Positions 25,127-34,341 are shown, numbered from the stretch's first letter. The stretch: 64,000 bases of DNA from Pedobacter chitinilyticus (GCF_003313385.1 NZ_QMHN01000005.1:34643-98642), one strand, 5' to 3'. Made by a program: numbers and translations. Notes: generated by a model not told the origin, from the sequence alone.

Positions 25127-26131
25127 ATGTATAATATTGCAGTTAGTGGAGTTGGGGGTGGTGTTGGTCAAAGTATTTTAAAATCTCTTGAAAATTCAGG
25201 ATATAATATAATTGCCTTAGATGGTGAGGTATTGGCACCTGGCTTGTATGCTTCGAAATCATCATATCTTATCCCCTACGCAAATAATCCAGATTATATC
25301 GCCTCACTTCTAGATATTTTTGAAAGAGAAAAAGTAGACCTTTTTTTCCCAGGTCTAGATGCAGAACTAATGCCGCTTGCATTAAACAAAGATCTTTTTT
25401 CAAAAATTGGAACAACAGTTGTTGTGAGCAGCCCAGAAGTAATCGAAATTTCTGATAATAAACTTCAAACTTATATTAAATTAACCGAAGCTGGTGTCAC
25501 TGTTCCTACTACTGTAGATGCGAAAGACTTTGACCTTAATATGATTAATTTTCCTATTATCATCAAACAAAAAGTTGGAGGGGCTAGATCTAAAAATATT
25601 TTTTTAGCTAAAAATGAAGATGAGTGGAATGCAATTAGAGCTAATATGGGTACGACTATAGATAAGTATATAGTTATGGAATATATTGAAGGTGATGAGT
25701 ATACATGTGGTTCTGTAAATTTAGACAATATGTGTAAGGGGGTAATTGTAATGAGAAGAATATTAAGGGATGGGGATACGCATAAATGTTTTTCTGTAAA
25801 AGATGAGCTTATTGAGCAATCTGTTAGGCGGGTTGTAGAAGCTATTAAGCCTTTTGGAGCTTGCAATGTTCAGTTGAGAGTTAAGGATAATGTGCCTTAT
25901 ATCTTTGAAATTAATGCACGCTGCTCAGGAACGACAGCTTCTCGAACATTATGTGGTTTTAATGAGCCAAAAATGATTGCAGACTTTATATTAAAAGGGC
26001 TAACTCCAAATTATACGATTGAAGAAAAAACAATATTAAGATACTGGAAAGAGCATGTTGTAGAAAACAATTTAGTCAGTCATCTCAAGTCAACAGGACA
26101 TATTTCTCAGGAACATTATTCTGCACTATGA
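25127..26131 (+). CDS. ATP-grasp family ligase (carbamoyl-phosphate-synthase-like fold)
   Basis: 334 residues. An N-terminal pre-ATP-grasp Rossmann-like domain (VSGVGGGVGQSILKSL; VDLFFPGLDAEL) is followed by the ATP-grasp core: SDNKLQTYIKLTEAGV, FPIIIKQKVGG, KYIVMEYIEGDEY and the metal-binding VPYIFEINARCSGTT (Glu261, Asn263). Such enzymes activate a carboxylate as acyl phosphate and join it to an amine or thiol. In this context, after a sugar aminotransferase, a plausible job is amide formation between an amino or uronic sugar and an amino acid, but this is inference. It abuts the aminotransferase (1-bp gap) and overlaps the SDR gene by 4 bp, so the genes form one translationally coupled block. 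Confidence 0.85.
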   Translation: MYNIAVSGVGGGVGQSILKSLENSGYNIIALDGEVLAPGLYASKSSYLIPYANNPDYIASLLDIFEREKVDLFFPGLDAELMPLALNKDLFSKIGTTVVVSSPEVIEISDNKLQTYIKLTEAGVTVPTTVDAKDFDLNMINFPIIIKQKVGGARSKNIFLAKNEDEWNAIRANMGTTIDKYIVMEYIEGDEYTCGSVNLDNMCKGVIVMRRILRDGDTHKCFSVKDELIEQSVRRVVEAIKPFGACNVQLRVKDNVPYIFEINARCSGTTASRTLCGFNEPKMIADFILKGLTPNYTIEEKTILRYWKEHVVENNLVSHLKSTGHISQEHYSAL

Positions 26132-26949
26132 GGGTTGGTATTTTAGGAGCAAATGGATTTTTGGGGCGTAACTTGTGTGAAAAATATCTTAGAAATGGCA
26201 CTCACGTGTGTGCTTATTATCACCAAAATAAAGATTTAATTCCTAAAGGATGCGAAATTCTTCCGTACCAACAAATTTCTAATAGTGCACTAGATTGTTT
26301 AATTATATCAATTGGAGGGCATGACAGTAGTCATAATGAATTTTTAGATCAATACCAGCTTTTATATTCCTTAATTAAAAATGGAAGATTTAAAAAAATA
26401 ATCTTATTTTCTAGTGTAGAAGTCTATGGCAATCATACAATGCCAATTCAAGTCGATACATGTTTTAATGCTCCGAAAATCTATGGGCTTTCTAAATTAG
26501 CACAAGAGTTTTTGATCAAATCATGTGATAGTTTTTCAATCATTCGGCCAACATATATTTACGGAATTGGAATGAAGAGAAATTCATTGATTCCGATTTG
26601 GGTAGAGAATGCGATAAGGCATGGAGAATTATACGTATATGGTGATGGTCAGAGAGTACAGGATTATCTGCACATTGATGATCTTTGTGATCTTTGTATA
26701 GAAGTATCTAATAAAGATATAAACGATATCATCATTGCCGCCTCAGGAAGCTCTACCTCAAATCATCAAGTTGCTGAATATATTACAAATACGATTTTAG
26801 GAAGTAGTATAAAATATATTGGAACTGATGGCTCTCCTTCATTTAAATTTGATATCTCTAAAACTGTAGATACCTATAGTTGGCTGCCTAAAGTAACTTT
26901 AGAACTAGGATTAAAAAATTATATAGATCATGAGAACTCTAATCTATAG
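26128..26949 (+). CDS. NAD-dependent epimerase/dehydratase (extended SDR)
   Basis: 273 residues, on the short side for extended SDRs (300-340). Cofactor motif VGILGANGFLGRNL, the SSVEVYG strand, catalytic YGLSK, and the substrate part GDGQRVQDYLHIDDLC. The family epimerises, dehydrates or reduces nucleotide sugars. The stretch after the first beta strand is compressed, with CLIISIGGHDSS where longer members read LA(A/G)xxxV. It overlaps the ATP-grasp gene by 4 bp and the metallophosphoesterase by 20 bp. The reaction cannot be read from sequence alone; a 4-keto reductase feeding this cassette is one possibility. Confidence 0.85.
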   Translation: MRVGILGANGFLGRNLCEKYLRNGTHVCAYYHQNKDLIPKGCEILPYQQISNSALDCLIISIGGHDSSHNEFLDQYQLLYSLIKNGRFKKIILFSSVEVYGNHTMPIQVDTCFNAPKIYGLSKLAQEFLIKSCDSFSIIRPTYIYGIGMKRNSLIPIWVENAIRHGELYVYGDGQRVQDYLHIDDLCDLCIEVSNKDINDIIIAASGSSTSNHQVAEYITNTILGSSIKYIGTDGSPSFKFDISKTVDTYSWLPKVTLELGLKNYIDHENSNL

Positions 26950-27574
26950 TGACGTCCATGGCAATCTCCCTGCTTTCGAAAAAATGTTGAAAGCCGAAGA
27001 AAAGTATGAGAGTTATGTCTGTTTAGGTGACTTGGTTAATTATGGGCCCTGGAGTAATGAATGTGTTGAATTGGCCAATTCACTTTATGGTTCAACTATA
27101 ATAATGGGGAACCATGAAGAAGCATTTATCAATGGCTACTATCCAGGAGAAAATGCTTTGGTAAAGGAATTTTTTAACATTACCTATAAAGAATTTAGTT
27201 TAGTGGAAGAGATTAAAAAATTTAAGAGAAAAATTATTTTAAACAACTTTACCTGTACACATACAATTTTAGATAAATATATCTATCCAGATACTGATAT
27301 AGAATTAACATACAATTGCATAATAGGTCATTCCCATCATCAATTTGAGTATAAAAATAATGGATACGTGTTATATAATGCTGGAAGCGTGGGGCAAAAC
27401 AGGAAATTTATCGACACTATAAACTACCTTATATATGATTGGGATCAGAAAAGTATTACGATGAAAGCAATGCCATATGATATAAAACCGTTAATTAATG
27501 AGATGAAGAATCGAGGTTATTCAGATAATTGTATGGCTTATTATCTGTCAAAGAAAAGAGCAAATCTTTTTTAA
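26930..27574 (+). CDS. Calcineurin-like metallophosphoesterase
   Basis: 214 residues. All metal-binding motifs are present in order: YSDVHGN (Asp8, His10), CLGDLVNYGP (Asp34), IMGNHEEA (Asn61, His62), CTHT and IGHSHHQ. It resembles the YfcE/MJ0936 group of small phosphodiesterases and protein or nucleotide phosphatases. Such enzymes are unusual members of polysaccharide loci; here the start lies 20 bp inside the SDR gene, so co-translation is likely. It may hydrolyse a phosphorylated intermediate or a pyrophosphate made by this cassette. The C-terminal 40 residues carry no recognised motif. Confidence 0.85.
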   Translation: MRTLIYSDVHGNLPAFEKMLKAEEKYESYVCLGDLVNYGPWSNECVELANSLYGSTIIMGNHEEAFINGYYPGENALVKEFFNITYKEFSLVEEIKKFKRKIILNNFTCTHTILDKYIYPDTDIELTYNCIIGHSHHQFEYKNNGYVLYNAGSVGQNRKFIDTINYLIYDWDQKSITMKAMPYDIKPLINEMKNRGYSDNCMAYYLSKKRANLF

Positions 27575-27575
27575 C

Positions 27576-27748
27576 ATGATAGAAGTTAATGTTTCTATGG
27601 CACCTACGGACATTAAAAATATATAATCAAAACTATTGAGAGATTATTGTCTTAAAAAGTCAATCTTGACAGGTTGATTATCTCAAATGATCTATCTTTT
27701 GATCAAATAGATAATATAATCAACGATTATCAAAGTAGGGTGCATTAA
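27576..27748 (+). pseudogene. Possible decayed small gene in the polysaccharide locus
   Basis: From the ATG at 27576 one reads MIEVNVSMAPTDIKNI, a TAA, then in the same frame SKLLRDYCLKKSILTG. A +1/-1 shift near 27668 continues with RLIISNDLSFDQIDNIINDY and then QSRVH before TAA at 27746. The three pieces have protein-like composition and together would give a roughly 58-residue protein broken by one stop and one frameshift. It starts 1 bp after the metallophosphoesterase stop codon, the same tight spacing as the intact genes before it. I do not recognise the family; chance coding potential in AT-rich DNA is the alternative. The rest of the gap up to 27840 shows nothing clear. Confidence 0.4.
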
Positions 27749-27840
27749 CCTTGGTTCAATTAAAAAAATCTTTTTTGCATTTAGAAATGAATGGTAGAAT
27801 ACAACCCGCTTTGTGTTCAATTTAAGTATACGACCAAAAA

Positions 27841-29292
27841 ATGAGCAACAGAACAGTTAATTCAGTTTCTTGGTATACAATAGATATATTGTTAAATAGA
27901 GGTACTTATTTTTTAATTACGATGTATATTGCTAAGATGATAGGGCCAGAAGAATTTGGACTTGCATCAATACTAAGTATAATTTATTACCTTGGGCTTG
28001 CATTATCAGATAGCGGCATGTCGAATTCTTTAATGCGAACTAAGAACTGTGATAATGTCGATTATAGCACAGTACTAATTACGAATATAGTCTTTGGATT
28101 TTTTGTTTATGGTATATTATTTTTATGTGCACCATTAATTTCTAGCTTTTTTTCAAATGTTAAATTAGCTTCCTTAGTGCCTGTCTACAGTCTTGGAATA
28201 CTGCTAGCTTCCTTTAAAAGTGTATATATTGCCTTTATGATGAAACATTTTGAATATCGAAAAATGTTTTTTATAAATTTACCAGGTAACTTAATTAGTG
28301 TCGTTCTGTCTATTGTTCTGAGCAATAGCGGCTTAGGTATATGGAGTATTGTTTGTTTATTTCTTTCAAATCAGTTTATTTCACTTATTCTTTTTATTTT
28401 ATATTCTGGTTGGCGAACTAAACTAAAAGTAAGCTGGGTGAAATTCACTTATCATTTTAATTTTGGTTATAAACTATCAATTTCAGCATTTATAAATACT
28501 ATTTTTGAAAATATTTATCAGTTGATCATAGGAAGGTATTATTCAATTAAGATGACTGGAATATATGATCGGGCTTACACGTTGGGGAATTATCCAATCT
28601 CTATTCTAAGTACAGTTATTTCAAAAGTCACGCTTCCAGAATTTGCTAATCATATTGACGATCCTCACGTACTTAGAAATAAGTTTAGAACCTCAATAAT
28701 GGCAGTGTCTTTAATTTCTAGCTTGGTAATATTTTCAATTTTGACTGTTGTACCTTATTTAATTAGAAATTTTATGGGAATTGAATGGAACGATAGTATA
28801 CCTATTTTTAAGATCCTTTGTATAGGCCTTTTTTTTTATCCGATACATGCTATGAACTTGAATGTACTAAATATATACGGCAGAAGTGACATATTTCTTT
28901 TACTTGAAATCATTAAGAAATTTGTGCAGATAGGAGCAATTATAGCATTTTATAGTTTTGGAATAATGGGTTTAGCATACAGCTTTGGGGTATTATCTTT
29001 TTTTTCTTTTTTTGCAAATACATATTACACGCAGAAATATATAGGATATACGATTTATAAACAGGGAATAGATATAATTCTAAATTTATTAATTGGTATA
29101 GGCGCTTATTTAATCTCATCGTCAATCTTTATATTTTTAGGATTATCCCTTTCTGTACTGTTATTACAACTATTTACATTCTTACTTTTATTTATTATAG
29201 GTTCTTATAATGTAAATAAAACTATACATGTTTTCATTTGGAAACTAATTAGGAATAATTTATACAGCTTTTTACGATTAAAAAGAAAATGA
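27841..29292 (+). CDS. wzx: Wzx-type oligosaccharide flippase
   Basis: 483 residues, very hydrophobic with about 12-14 membrane helices and few charged residues. The opening VSWYTIDILLNRGTYFLITM followed by YIAKMIGPEEFGLASIL matches the MOP/PST flippase family, as does DSGMSNSLMR in the third segment. It would flip the undecaprenyl-linked repeat unit to the periplasm before Wzy acts. Codon use is strongly AT-biased (many ATA, TTA, AGA), much more than in the flanking housekeeping genes, a usual mark of laterally acquired serotype genes. The stop overlaps the next gene by 4 bp. Confidence 0.9.
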   Translation: MSNRTVNSVSWYTIDILLNRGTYFLITMYIAKMIGPEEFGLASILSIIYYLGLALSDSGMSNSLMRTKNCDNVDYSTVLITNIVFGFFVYGILFLCAPLISSFFSNVKLASLVPVYSLGILLASFKSVYIAFMMKHFEYRKMFFINLPGNLISVVLSIVLSNSGLGIWSIVCLFLSNQFISLILFILYSGWRTKLKVSWVKFTYHFNFGYKLSISAFINTIFENIYQLIIGRYYSIKMTGIYDRAYTLGNYPISILSTVISKVTLPEFANHIDDPHVLRNKFRTSIMAVSLISSLVIFSILTVVPYLIRNFMGIEWNDSIPIFKILCIGLFFYPIHAMNLNVLNIYGRSDIFLLLEIIKKFVQIGAIIAFYSFGIMGLAYSFGVLSFFSFFANTYYTQKYIGYTIYKQGIDIILNLLIGIGAYLISSSIFIFLGLSLSVLLLQLFTFLLLFIIGSYNVNKTIHVFIWKLIRNNLYSFLRLKRK

Positions 29293-30269
29293 GTACACTA
29301 GCACCAATAGTAATATACACTTATACAAGAATTGATCACCTAATAAAAACGGTCGATGCTTTAAAAGCTAATTATTTAGCTGAAGAAAGTACCCTGATAA
29401 TTGTTTCTGATGGATGCGGAAGAAAAGAAGATATGGATGCCGTAGAATCTATTAGGAAATTTATTTTAAGCATAGATGGGTTTAAAGAAGTAATACCAGA
29501 ATTTAGAGAAACTAATTATGGAGCAATCAAGAGTGTTTTGGAAGCGGAGCGAAGATTGGTGAATAAATATGGGAAAATTATCTCCATGGAAGATGACAAT
29601 GTATGTTCTGAAAATTTTTTGGATTACATGAATCAGGCACTGAACTATTATGAACATGATGAAAAAGTTTTTTCAGTTTCTGGATACTGCCCCCCGGTTA
29701 TAGACGATAATTTAACGCTAAAAAATTCTAGTGATTACTTTACATATTATTGGAATTTATCTTGGGGATTTGGTATTTGGAAAGAAAAATATAATAAGGC
29801 ACTAGATATACCTAACGATTATCGTTTTTTAGTTGATAACGGTACTATAAAAAAGGTTAATAATTTAGGTGGGAGCTACATCGTTGATGCGTTAAAAAGA
29901 GATGTAAAACATAATGGTGATTTTCCAGACGCCTGGCTTGGAATTAAAATGACATATCTAAATCAATATACCATAGTACCAGCCTATTCAAAAATTAGAA
30001 ATATAGGCTCAGATGGTTCGGGGCATCATCAAGGAGTTTTAGCAGATAAATTTGAAGTCATTCTGGATGACGGTATAAAGAGAAGTTTTGCTTTTAGGCC
30101 TGACAGCGTATTTGACGAGTTTTTTATCAAAGCTATGATTAAATTTTATAATGGAAAATTGATTGGTAAAATTGCTAGATATCTTGGGATATATCATTAT
30201 GCGCTAATTGCTAGGAGCTTATGGGTGGCAAGGAAAGCGTCCTTCTCCAAAAAATTAAAGAAGATGTAG
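29289..30269 (+). CDS. Glycosyltransferase, GT-A fold (family 2-like)
   Basis: 326 residues. It opens with APIVIYTYTRIDHLIKTVDA and LIIVSDGC, and has the metal/nucleotide-binding acidic motif in IISMEDDNVCSENFLDYM. SWGFGIWKEKYNK follows. This arrangement is typical of EPS/O-antigen glycosyltransferases of the GT-A type in which a single nucleotide sugar is transferred to a lipid-linked acceptor in the cytoplasm. Donor and linkage cannot be predicted. The ATG overlaps the wzx stop codon by 4 bp. Confidence 0.85.
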   Translation: MSTLAPIVIYTYTRIDHLIKTVDALKANYLAEESTLIIVSDGCGRKEDMDAVESIRKFILSIDGFKEVIPEFRETNYGAIKSVLEAERRLVNKYGKIISMEDDNVCSENFLDYMNQALNYYEHDEKVFSVSGYCPPVIDDNLTLKNSSDYFTYYWNLSWGFGIWKEKYNKALDIPNDYRFLVDNGTIKKVNNLGGSYIVDALKRDVKHNGDFPDAWLGIKMTYLNQYTIVPAYSKIRNIGSDGSGHHQGVLADKFEVILDDGIKRSFAFRPDSVFDEFFIKAMIKFYNGKLIGKIARYLGIYHYALIARSLWVARKASFSKKLKKM

Positions 30270-30304
30270 TGTCGAAACATATGCGAAATCTACAACTTAA
30301 ATAA

Positions 30305-31351
30305 ATGAATAAAGTGGTGTTTTTTTTCTGTAGTGATGTAATCGGTGGGCATGAGTTTCAATCTATCCAATTGGCGAAGCTTATGGGTAACTACAGACAA
30401 ATATCTTTTTGCTTTAATAACAACGAGCAAATGGAGATGTTTAAGAAGATATGGTCAGCGACGGAACACGTTGACTTTGTTGTCGCTAGAAAACCTTTCT
30501 TTAAGAAAGGGAATTTCATTCTGCAGCTATTTTATGGAGTGAAAAATTACTTTTATCAGCGTGAGTTATTAAACTCTAATGATGCGATAATTTGTGCTGG
30601 TTCGCTGGAAGCTAGCATTAGCTCTAATATAGCTCTTTTTGGAAAGTCAAAAAAGGTATACGTTCCAGCTTTTGTGGATAGAAGAGTTTTGTGGGGGAAT
30701 ATAGGAGTGTTATATAATATACTCTCAATTGCTTTTATTTTCCTTTGTAAGGAAATAATTACAATCAATAGAATTCAAGCACGGTTTTTCTCTAAATATG
30801 TAAGGACAACAATTATTCCTAATAAGATTGATATTAATATAGCAGTAAATCATCGAATAATAAGAAAGAAACGACTGTATTATGTTGGTAGACTAGAGTA
30901 TGACAAAGGGATATTAGAATTATGTGAATGGTTAGATAATCAAGAAAATCCATTTGAGGAGTTAATCGTTGTTGGTTCAGGATCTTGTTATCAAAAATTA
31001 ATGGATTTTTCGTCTAGTACTAAGCATATAAATATTATTTTGACTGGTTGGATTGATAACAGTGAGCAGCATAGGTTAATAAATAAGGAAGATGTTTTAG
31101 TTTTTAATAGTCTATATGAAGGTGAGCCATTAGTTATTAGAGAAGCGAATGCAAGGGGTAATATCACAATAGTCAGAGATATTATCGGTGTTAGAGCATG
31201 CACACAAAAGTCGAATCGATATAAAGATAGAGATGAATTATTGAGTTTATTAAAAAAGGCGTGGAATGGACATCTTAACGTATGTGCTAATCCATCTGAA
31301 AAACTTATAGATGATCTTAGAAGAAATGGTGCAGAAAAACTATTCCCTTAG
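30305..31351 (+). CDS. Glycosyltransferase family 4-like protein
   Basis: 348 residues. GT-B fold: an N-terminal domain starting VVFFFCSDVIGGHEFQSIQ and a C-terminal domain with LYYVGRLEYDKGILELCEW, then LIVVGSGSCYQKL and VLVFNSLYEGEPLVIREAN, the last matching the E-x7-E donor site of GT4 retaining enzymes. It acts on the growing lipid-linked oligosaccharide in the cytoplasm. The 3' end overlaps the polymerase gene by about 41 bp if the first ATG of that gene is used. Confidence 0.85.
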   Translation: MNKVVFFFCSDVIGGHEFQSIQLAKLMGNYRQISFCFNNNEQMEMFKKIWSATEHVDFVVARKPFFKKGNFILQLFYGVKNYFYQRELLNSNDAIICAGSLEASISSNIALFGKSKKVYVPAFVDRRVLWGNIGVLYNILSIAFIFLCKEIITINRIQARFFSKYVRTTIIPNKIDINIAVNHRIIRKKRLYYVGRLEYDKGILELCEWLDNQENPFEELIVVGSGSCYQKLMDFSSSTKHINIILTGWIDNSEQHRLINKEDVLVFNSLYEGEPLVIREANARGNITIVRDIIGVRACTQKSNRYKDRDELLSLLKKAWNGHLNVCANPSEKLIDDLRRNGAEKLFP

Positions 31352-32426
31352 CTACTCAAAACTGATATTAATAGGATTAGCTTTTTTATACTTTATTGTT
31401 CCCTCATTTATCGAAGATATTGTAGGGGCAGATTTTTATATTTATTCAAAATTTCAAAACTTAGTATCAAGGTATAGCATCTCTTTTTTCTTTATGCTTG
31501 TAGTTTTTCTTTGGCTTTTACTGTCAGTATTTCCTGAGAGAAAGTTCAAAGTGCCTCCGGTTTCCAGTAAGGTATTGAAAGTTATTTTTTTTCTTAACTG
31601 TCTTTATCAGCTTTTTTTAATTTCACAAGGTGTCTTAGCCAGATTATCTGGGTTTAGCAGAAATGAATTGTTAGATAGAATAGGTTCATTACTTATACCT
31701 GGATATGGGTACATATTATTACTTGCATGTATTTCGATACTAAAGTTAAGACGACGAAAGTTCCTTGTTATCTTTTTTTGTCTGTCATTCACCATTGATA
31801 TTTTATATCAGGGAAAAATATTTGCTACTGTATCGTTGATGTTGCTGATGTTTTATTTAGACATCTCTCAAATAAAGTTAACAACGAAACGCATAGTAAT
31901 CTTGATTATATTTGGTTTTACATTTTTAATCTCGGTAATACTTCTACGTTCTACAAATGAGGTAAATTCAGATACCTTATTAGATATTTATACCTCTTTT
32001 TCTGAATTTATGGGAGTACAAGCCACAGTTGGATGGGGGTACGAATATTCGTTAAATCAGAAACCTATTGACCTTTTTAAGTTTGATACTACGTTACAAG
32101 ATTATTATTTTAGTTCAGTAGGACACGGATTAGCCTTAAGTCCTGCTAGTTATTTTCTCGGTAATTTTGGGGGGAATTATTATTTAATTGTTTCTATTTA
32201 TTTTGTATTGTTGTTCATTTTATATGTACTGGCAGCAAGGCTTATCGGGCATTATTCGATATTCATTCTTATGTTTAATTATATTCACCTAATACGCCAT
32301 GGCCCTAGTATTTTTTTATTTAACTCAATTTTCCAAATAATATTTTTGATTTTAATTACGCTTTTTTTAAAGCTCGTCAATGAAGAAAAATATAAGTTAT
32401 TCAACCAAGAAGATAAAATATTATAA
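31311..32426 (+). CDS. wzy: Wzy-type polysaccharide polymerase candidate
   Basis: 371 residues from 31311, or 366 from a second ATG at 31326; both lie inside the previous gene. About 10 hydrophobic segments are visible, with a larger hydrophilic stretch between about residues 215 and 275 (EVNSDTLLDIYTSFSEFMG, KPIDLFKFDTTLQDYYFSS). This is the shape of a polymerase with a big periplasmic loop. Sequence conservation among Wzy proteins is low, so the call rests on topology and on being the only such protein between flippase and glycosyltransferases. Confidence 0.78.
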   Translation: MILEEMVQKNYSLSYSKLILIGLAFLYFIVPSFIEDIVGADFYIYSKFQNLVSRYSISFFFMLVVFLWLLLSVFPERKFKVPPVSSKVLKVIFFLNCLYQLFLISQGVLARLSGFSRNELLDRIGSLLIPGYGYILLLACISILKLRRRKFLVIFFCLSFTIDILYQGKIFATVSLMLLMFYLDISQIKLTTKRIVILIIFGFTFLISVILLRSTNEVNSDTLLDIYTSFSEFMGVQATVGWGYEYSLNQKPIDLFKFDTTLQDYYFSSVGHGLALSPASYFLGNFGGNYYLIVSIYFVLLFILYVLAARLIGHYSIFILMFNYIHLIRHGPSIFLFNSIFQIIFLILITLFLKLVNEEKYKLFNQEDKIL

Positions 32427-32455
32427 ATCGCTTTATAACAAATTTTTTATTTAAT

Positions 32456-33475
32456 ATGAAAATTGCTTTAGATGCGAGGCTTTTAGATACTGTCAATAAC
32501 ACAGGTATCTCAAGATATATAGAATTTTTACTGAAATATTATAGTTGTAGATATCGGTCAGAAGATATTAGTATAATATCTAACGACAAGAAATTTACTT
32601 ATTGCAATTGCCAGGTTATATATACAGACTTAAAACCATATAACATCGTGCACTTTTTCTTATTTTACTTTAAAATACGGAACCTTAAACCATTACTTTA
32701 TCATGCGCCATTTTATTCGGCCTTGGCATTTAAAAGTAAAATTAGAACCGTAGTGACTGTACACGATTTAATGTATAGAATTGTTCCAAATTTTTTTAGC
32801 AAAAACTTCATTGTCAATAAGTTGAAAATTATGTATTTTGACTTTATCGTGAGACTTTCCTTAAAGTCTGCAGATGAAATTGTATCTGTTTCTCAGACGA
32901 CGAGTAATGACGTTTTTAATTTTTTGAAGCGAAATAGCTTTACTATTCCTGAAAACTCTGAGATAAACGTTACTTCTGACGATAGGATATTAAAAAAATT
33001 TAATCTTGTTAAGAAAAGCTTTTTCTTGTATTGTGGAAATTCACGACCTCATAAGAATTTGAATATTTTATATAAAGTTTTTGAAACTAAAAAAGACTTG
33101 CCTTTATTAGTTATGGCGGGTAAGGGGCACAGAGCTGGTACAAATACATTAAATGTTGGTACCGTCTCAGATCATGAATTAAAGAGCTTATATGAATCTG
33201 CAATTGCATTCGTGTTTCCATCCTTTTATGAGGGATTTGGGCTGCCAGTTTTAGAAAGTTTTTATTCAAGAACAATTGTAGTGGCTTCAAAAATCCCTGC
33301 CTTTTTAGAATTTGAGAGTGACAACATAATTTTTTTTGATCCAGATAACATAGAAGAGTTACACATCGCCTTGAAGGATGCGCAACGACGAAAGTTCATT
33401 GACAATGATTTCCTGGATAAATTTAATGACAAGAATTTAATAGCTAAGTATGACGAATTATTGGCGAAGATATAA
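32456..33475 (+). CDS. Glycosyltransferase family 4
   Basis: 339 residues. It opens KIALDARLLDTVNNTGISRY as in many mannosyl/rhamnosyltransferases of GT4. The donor domain has FFLYCGNSRPHKNLNILY and AIAFVFPSFYEGFGLPVLES, a textbook E-x7-E motif. HDLMYRIVPNFFSK corresponds to the usual HD loop. It would transfer from an NDP- or GDP-sugar with retention; GDP-fucose or GDP-mannose donors are possible given gmd/fcl. Transcribed with its neighbours (29-bp gap upstream, 8-bp downstream). Confidence 0.88.
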   Translation: MKIALDARLLDTVNNTGISRYIEFLLKYYSCRYRSEDISIISNDKKFTYCNCQVIYTDLKPYNIVHFFLFYFKIRNLKPLLYHAPFYSALAFKSKIRTVVTVHDLMYRIVPNFFSKNFIVNKLKIMYFDFIVRLSLKSADEIVSVSQTTSNDVFNFLKRNSFTIPENSEINVTSDDRILKKFNLVKKSFFLYCGNSRPHKNLNILYKVFETKKDLPLLVMAGKGHRAGTNTLNVGTVSDHELKSLYESAIAFVFPSFYEGFGLPVLESFYSRTIVVASKIPAFLEFESDNIIFFDPDNIEELHIALKDAQRRKFIDNDFLDKFNDKNLIAKYDELLAKI

Positions 33476-33483
33476 TTTTTAAT

Positions 33484-34308
33484 ATGGGGATAGTAATTTC
33501 AATTGTTCTTTATAATAACGACATAGCGATTCTTTCTCAGGCAATTTCTAGTGGATTGGCATCTAAAAGTGTAAGTAAATTTTTTCTGGTTGATAATTCA
33601 CCTACTGATGCACTTAAAAATATTTCTGAAGATGAAAGGGTAGTATATATTCACAATTCATCAAACCCTGGTTTTGGAGCTGCACACAACATAGCGATTA
33701 AGCAATCAATAGAAATGGGTGCCAATTTTCATTTGGTATTAAACCCAGATGTTTATTTCAACGAGGGAACGATAGAAAATATAGTAAGCTATATGCAAGA
33801 CAATCCGGAGGTTGGAAATTTAATGCCAAAAGTTTTGTATCCAAATGGAGAAATTCAATACCTGTGCAAGCTTCTTCCAACGCCGTATGATTGGATAGGT
33901 AGGAGATTTAATCCATTTAAAAAGCTAGTTGAGAAACGTAATCAGATTTTTGAATTGCGGTTTACTAATTATAATAAAATAATGGAAGTGCCTTATCTGT
34001 CGGGCTGTTTTATGTTTCTTAGATTATCAGCTATTAAAGAAGTAGGATTTTTTGATGATGGAATATTTATGTACGGAGAAGAGACAGACCTTTGTAGGCG
34101 TTTAATATCTGGCGGCTATAAAACAATATTTTACCCAGAAGCTACCATTTCTCATCATTTTGAAAAAGGATCACATAAGTCTTGGAGATTAACTAAGATT
34201 GGGATGCAATCTGCCATATATTACTTTAATAAATGGGGTTGGTTTTTTGATAAGGAAAGGGTGAAAATTAACAAGCTTACCTTGGCGAGATTGAAGAACT
34301 CGGAATAG
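33484..34308 (+). CDS. Glycosyltransferase family 2 (WbbL/rhamnosyltransferase-like)
   Basis: 274 residues. GT2 features: VISIVLYNNDIAILSQAI at the start, NPGFGAAHNIAIKQ, the acidic pair in HLVLNPDVYF, and YLSGCFMFLRLSAIKEVGFF with DDGIFMYGEETDLCRRL. The GCFM...F(D/N)...FMYGEDxDL pattern is typical of the WbbL group, which often uses dTDP-rhamnose but also other deoxysugars. It is the last intact gene before the broken manC. Confidence 0.87.
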   Translation: MGIVISIVLYNNDIAILSQAISSGLASKSVSKFFLVDNSPTDALKNISEDERVVYIHNSSNPGFGAAHNIAIKQSIEMGANFHLVLNPDVYFNEGTIENIVSYMQDNPEVGNLMPKVLYPNGEIQYLCKLLPTPYDWIGRRFNPFKKLVEKRNQIFELRFTNYNKIMEVPYLSGCFMFLRLSAIKEVGFFDDGIFMYGEETDLCRRLISGGYKTIFYPEATISHHFEKGSHKSWRLTKIGMQSAIYYFNKWGWFFDKERVKINKLTLARLKNSE

Positions 34309-34341
34309 GCTAATCACTTTTACAACACAATAATTCAAATT

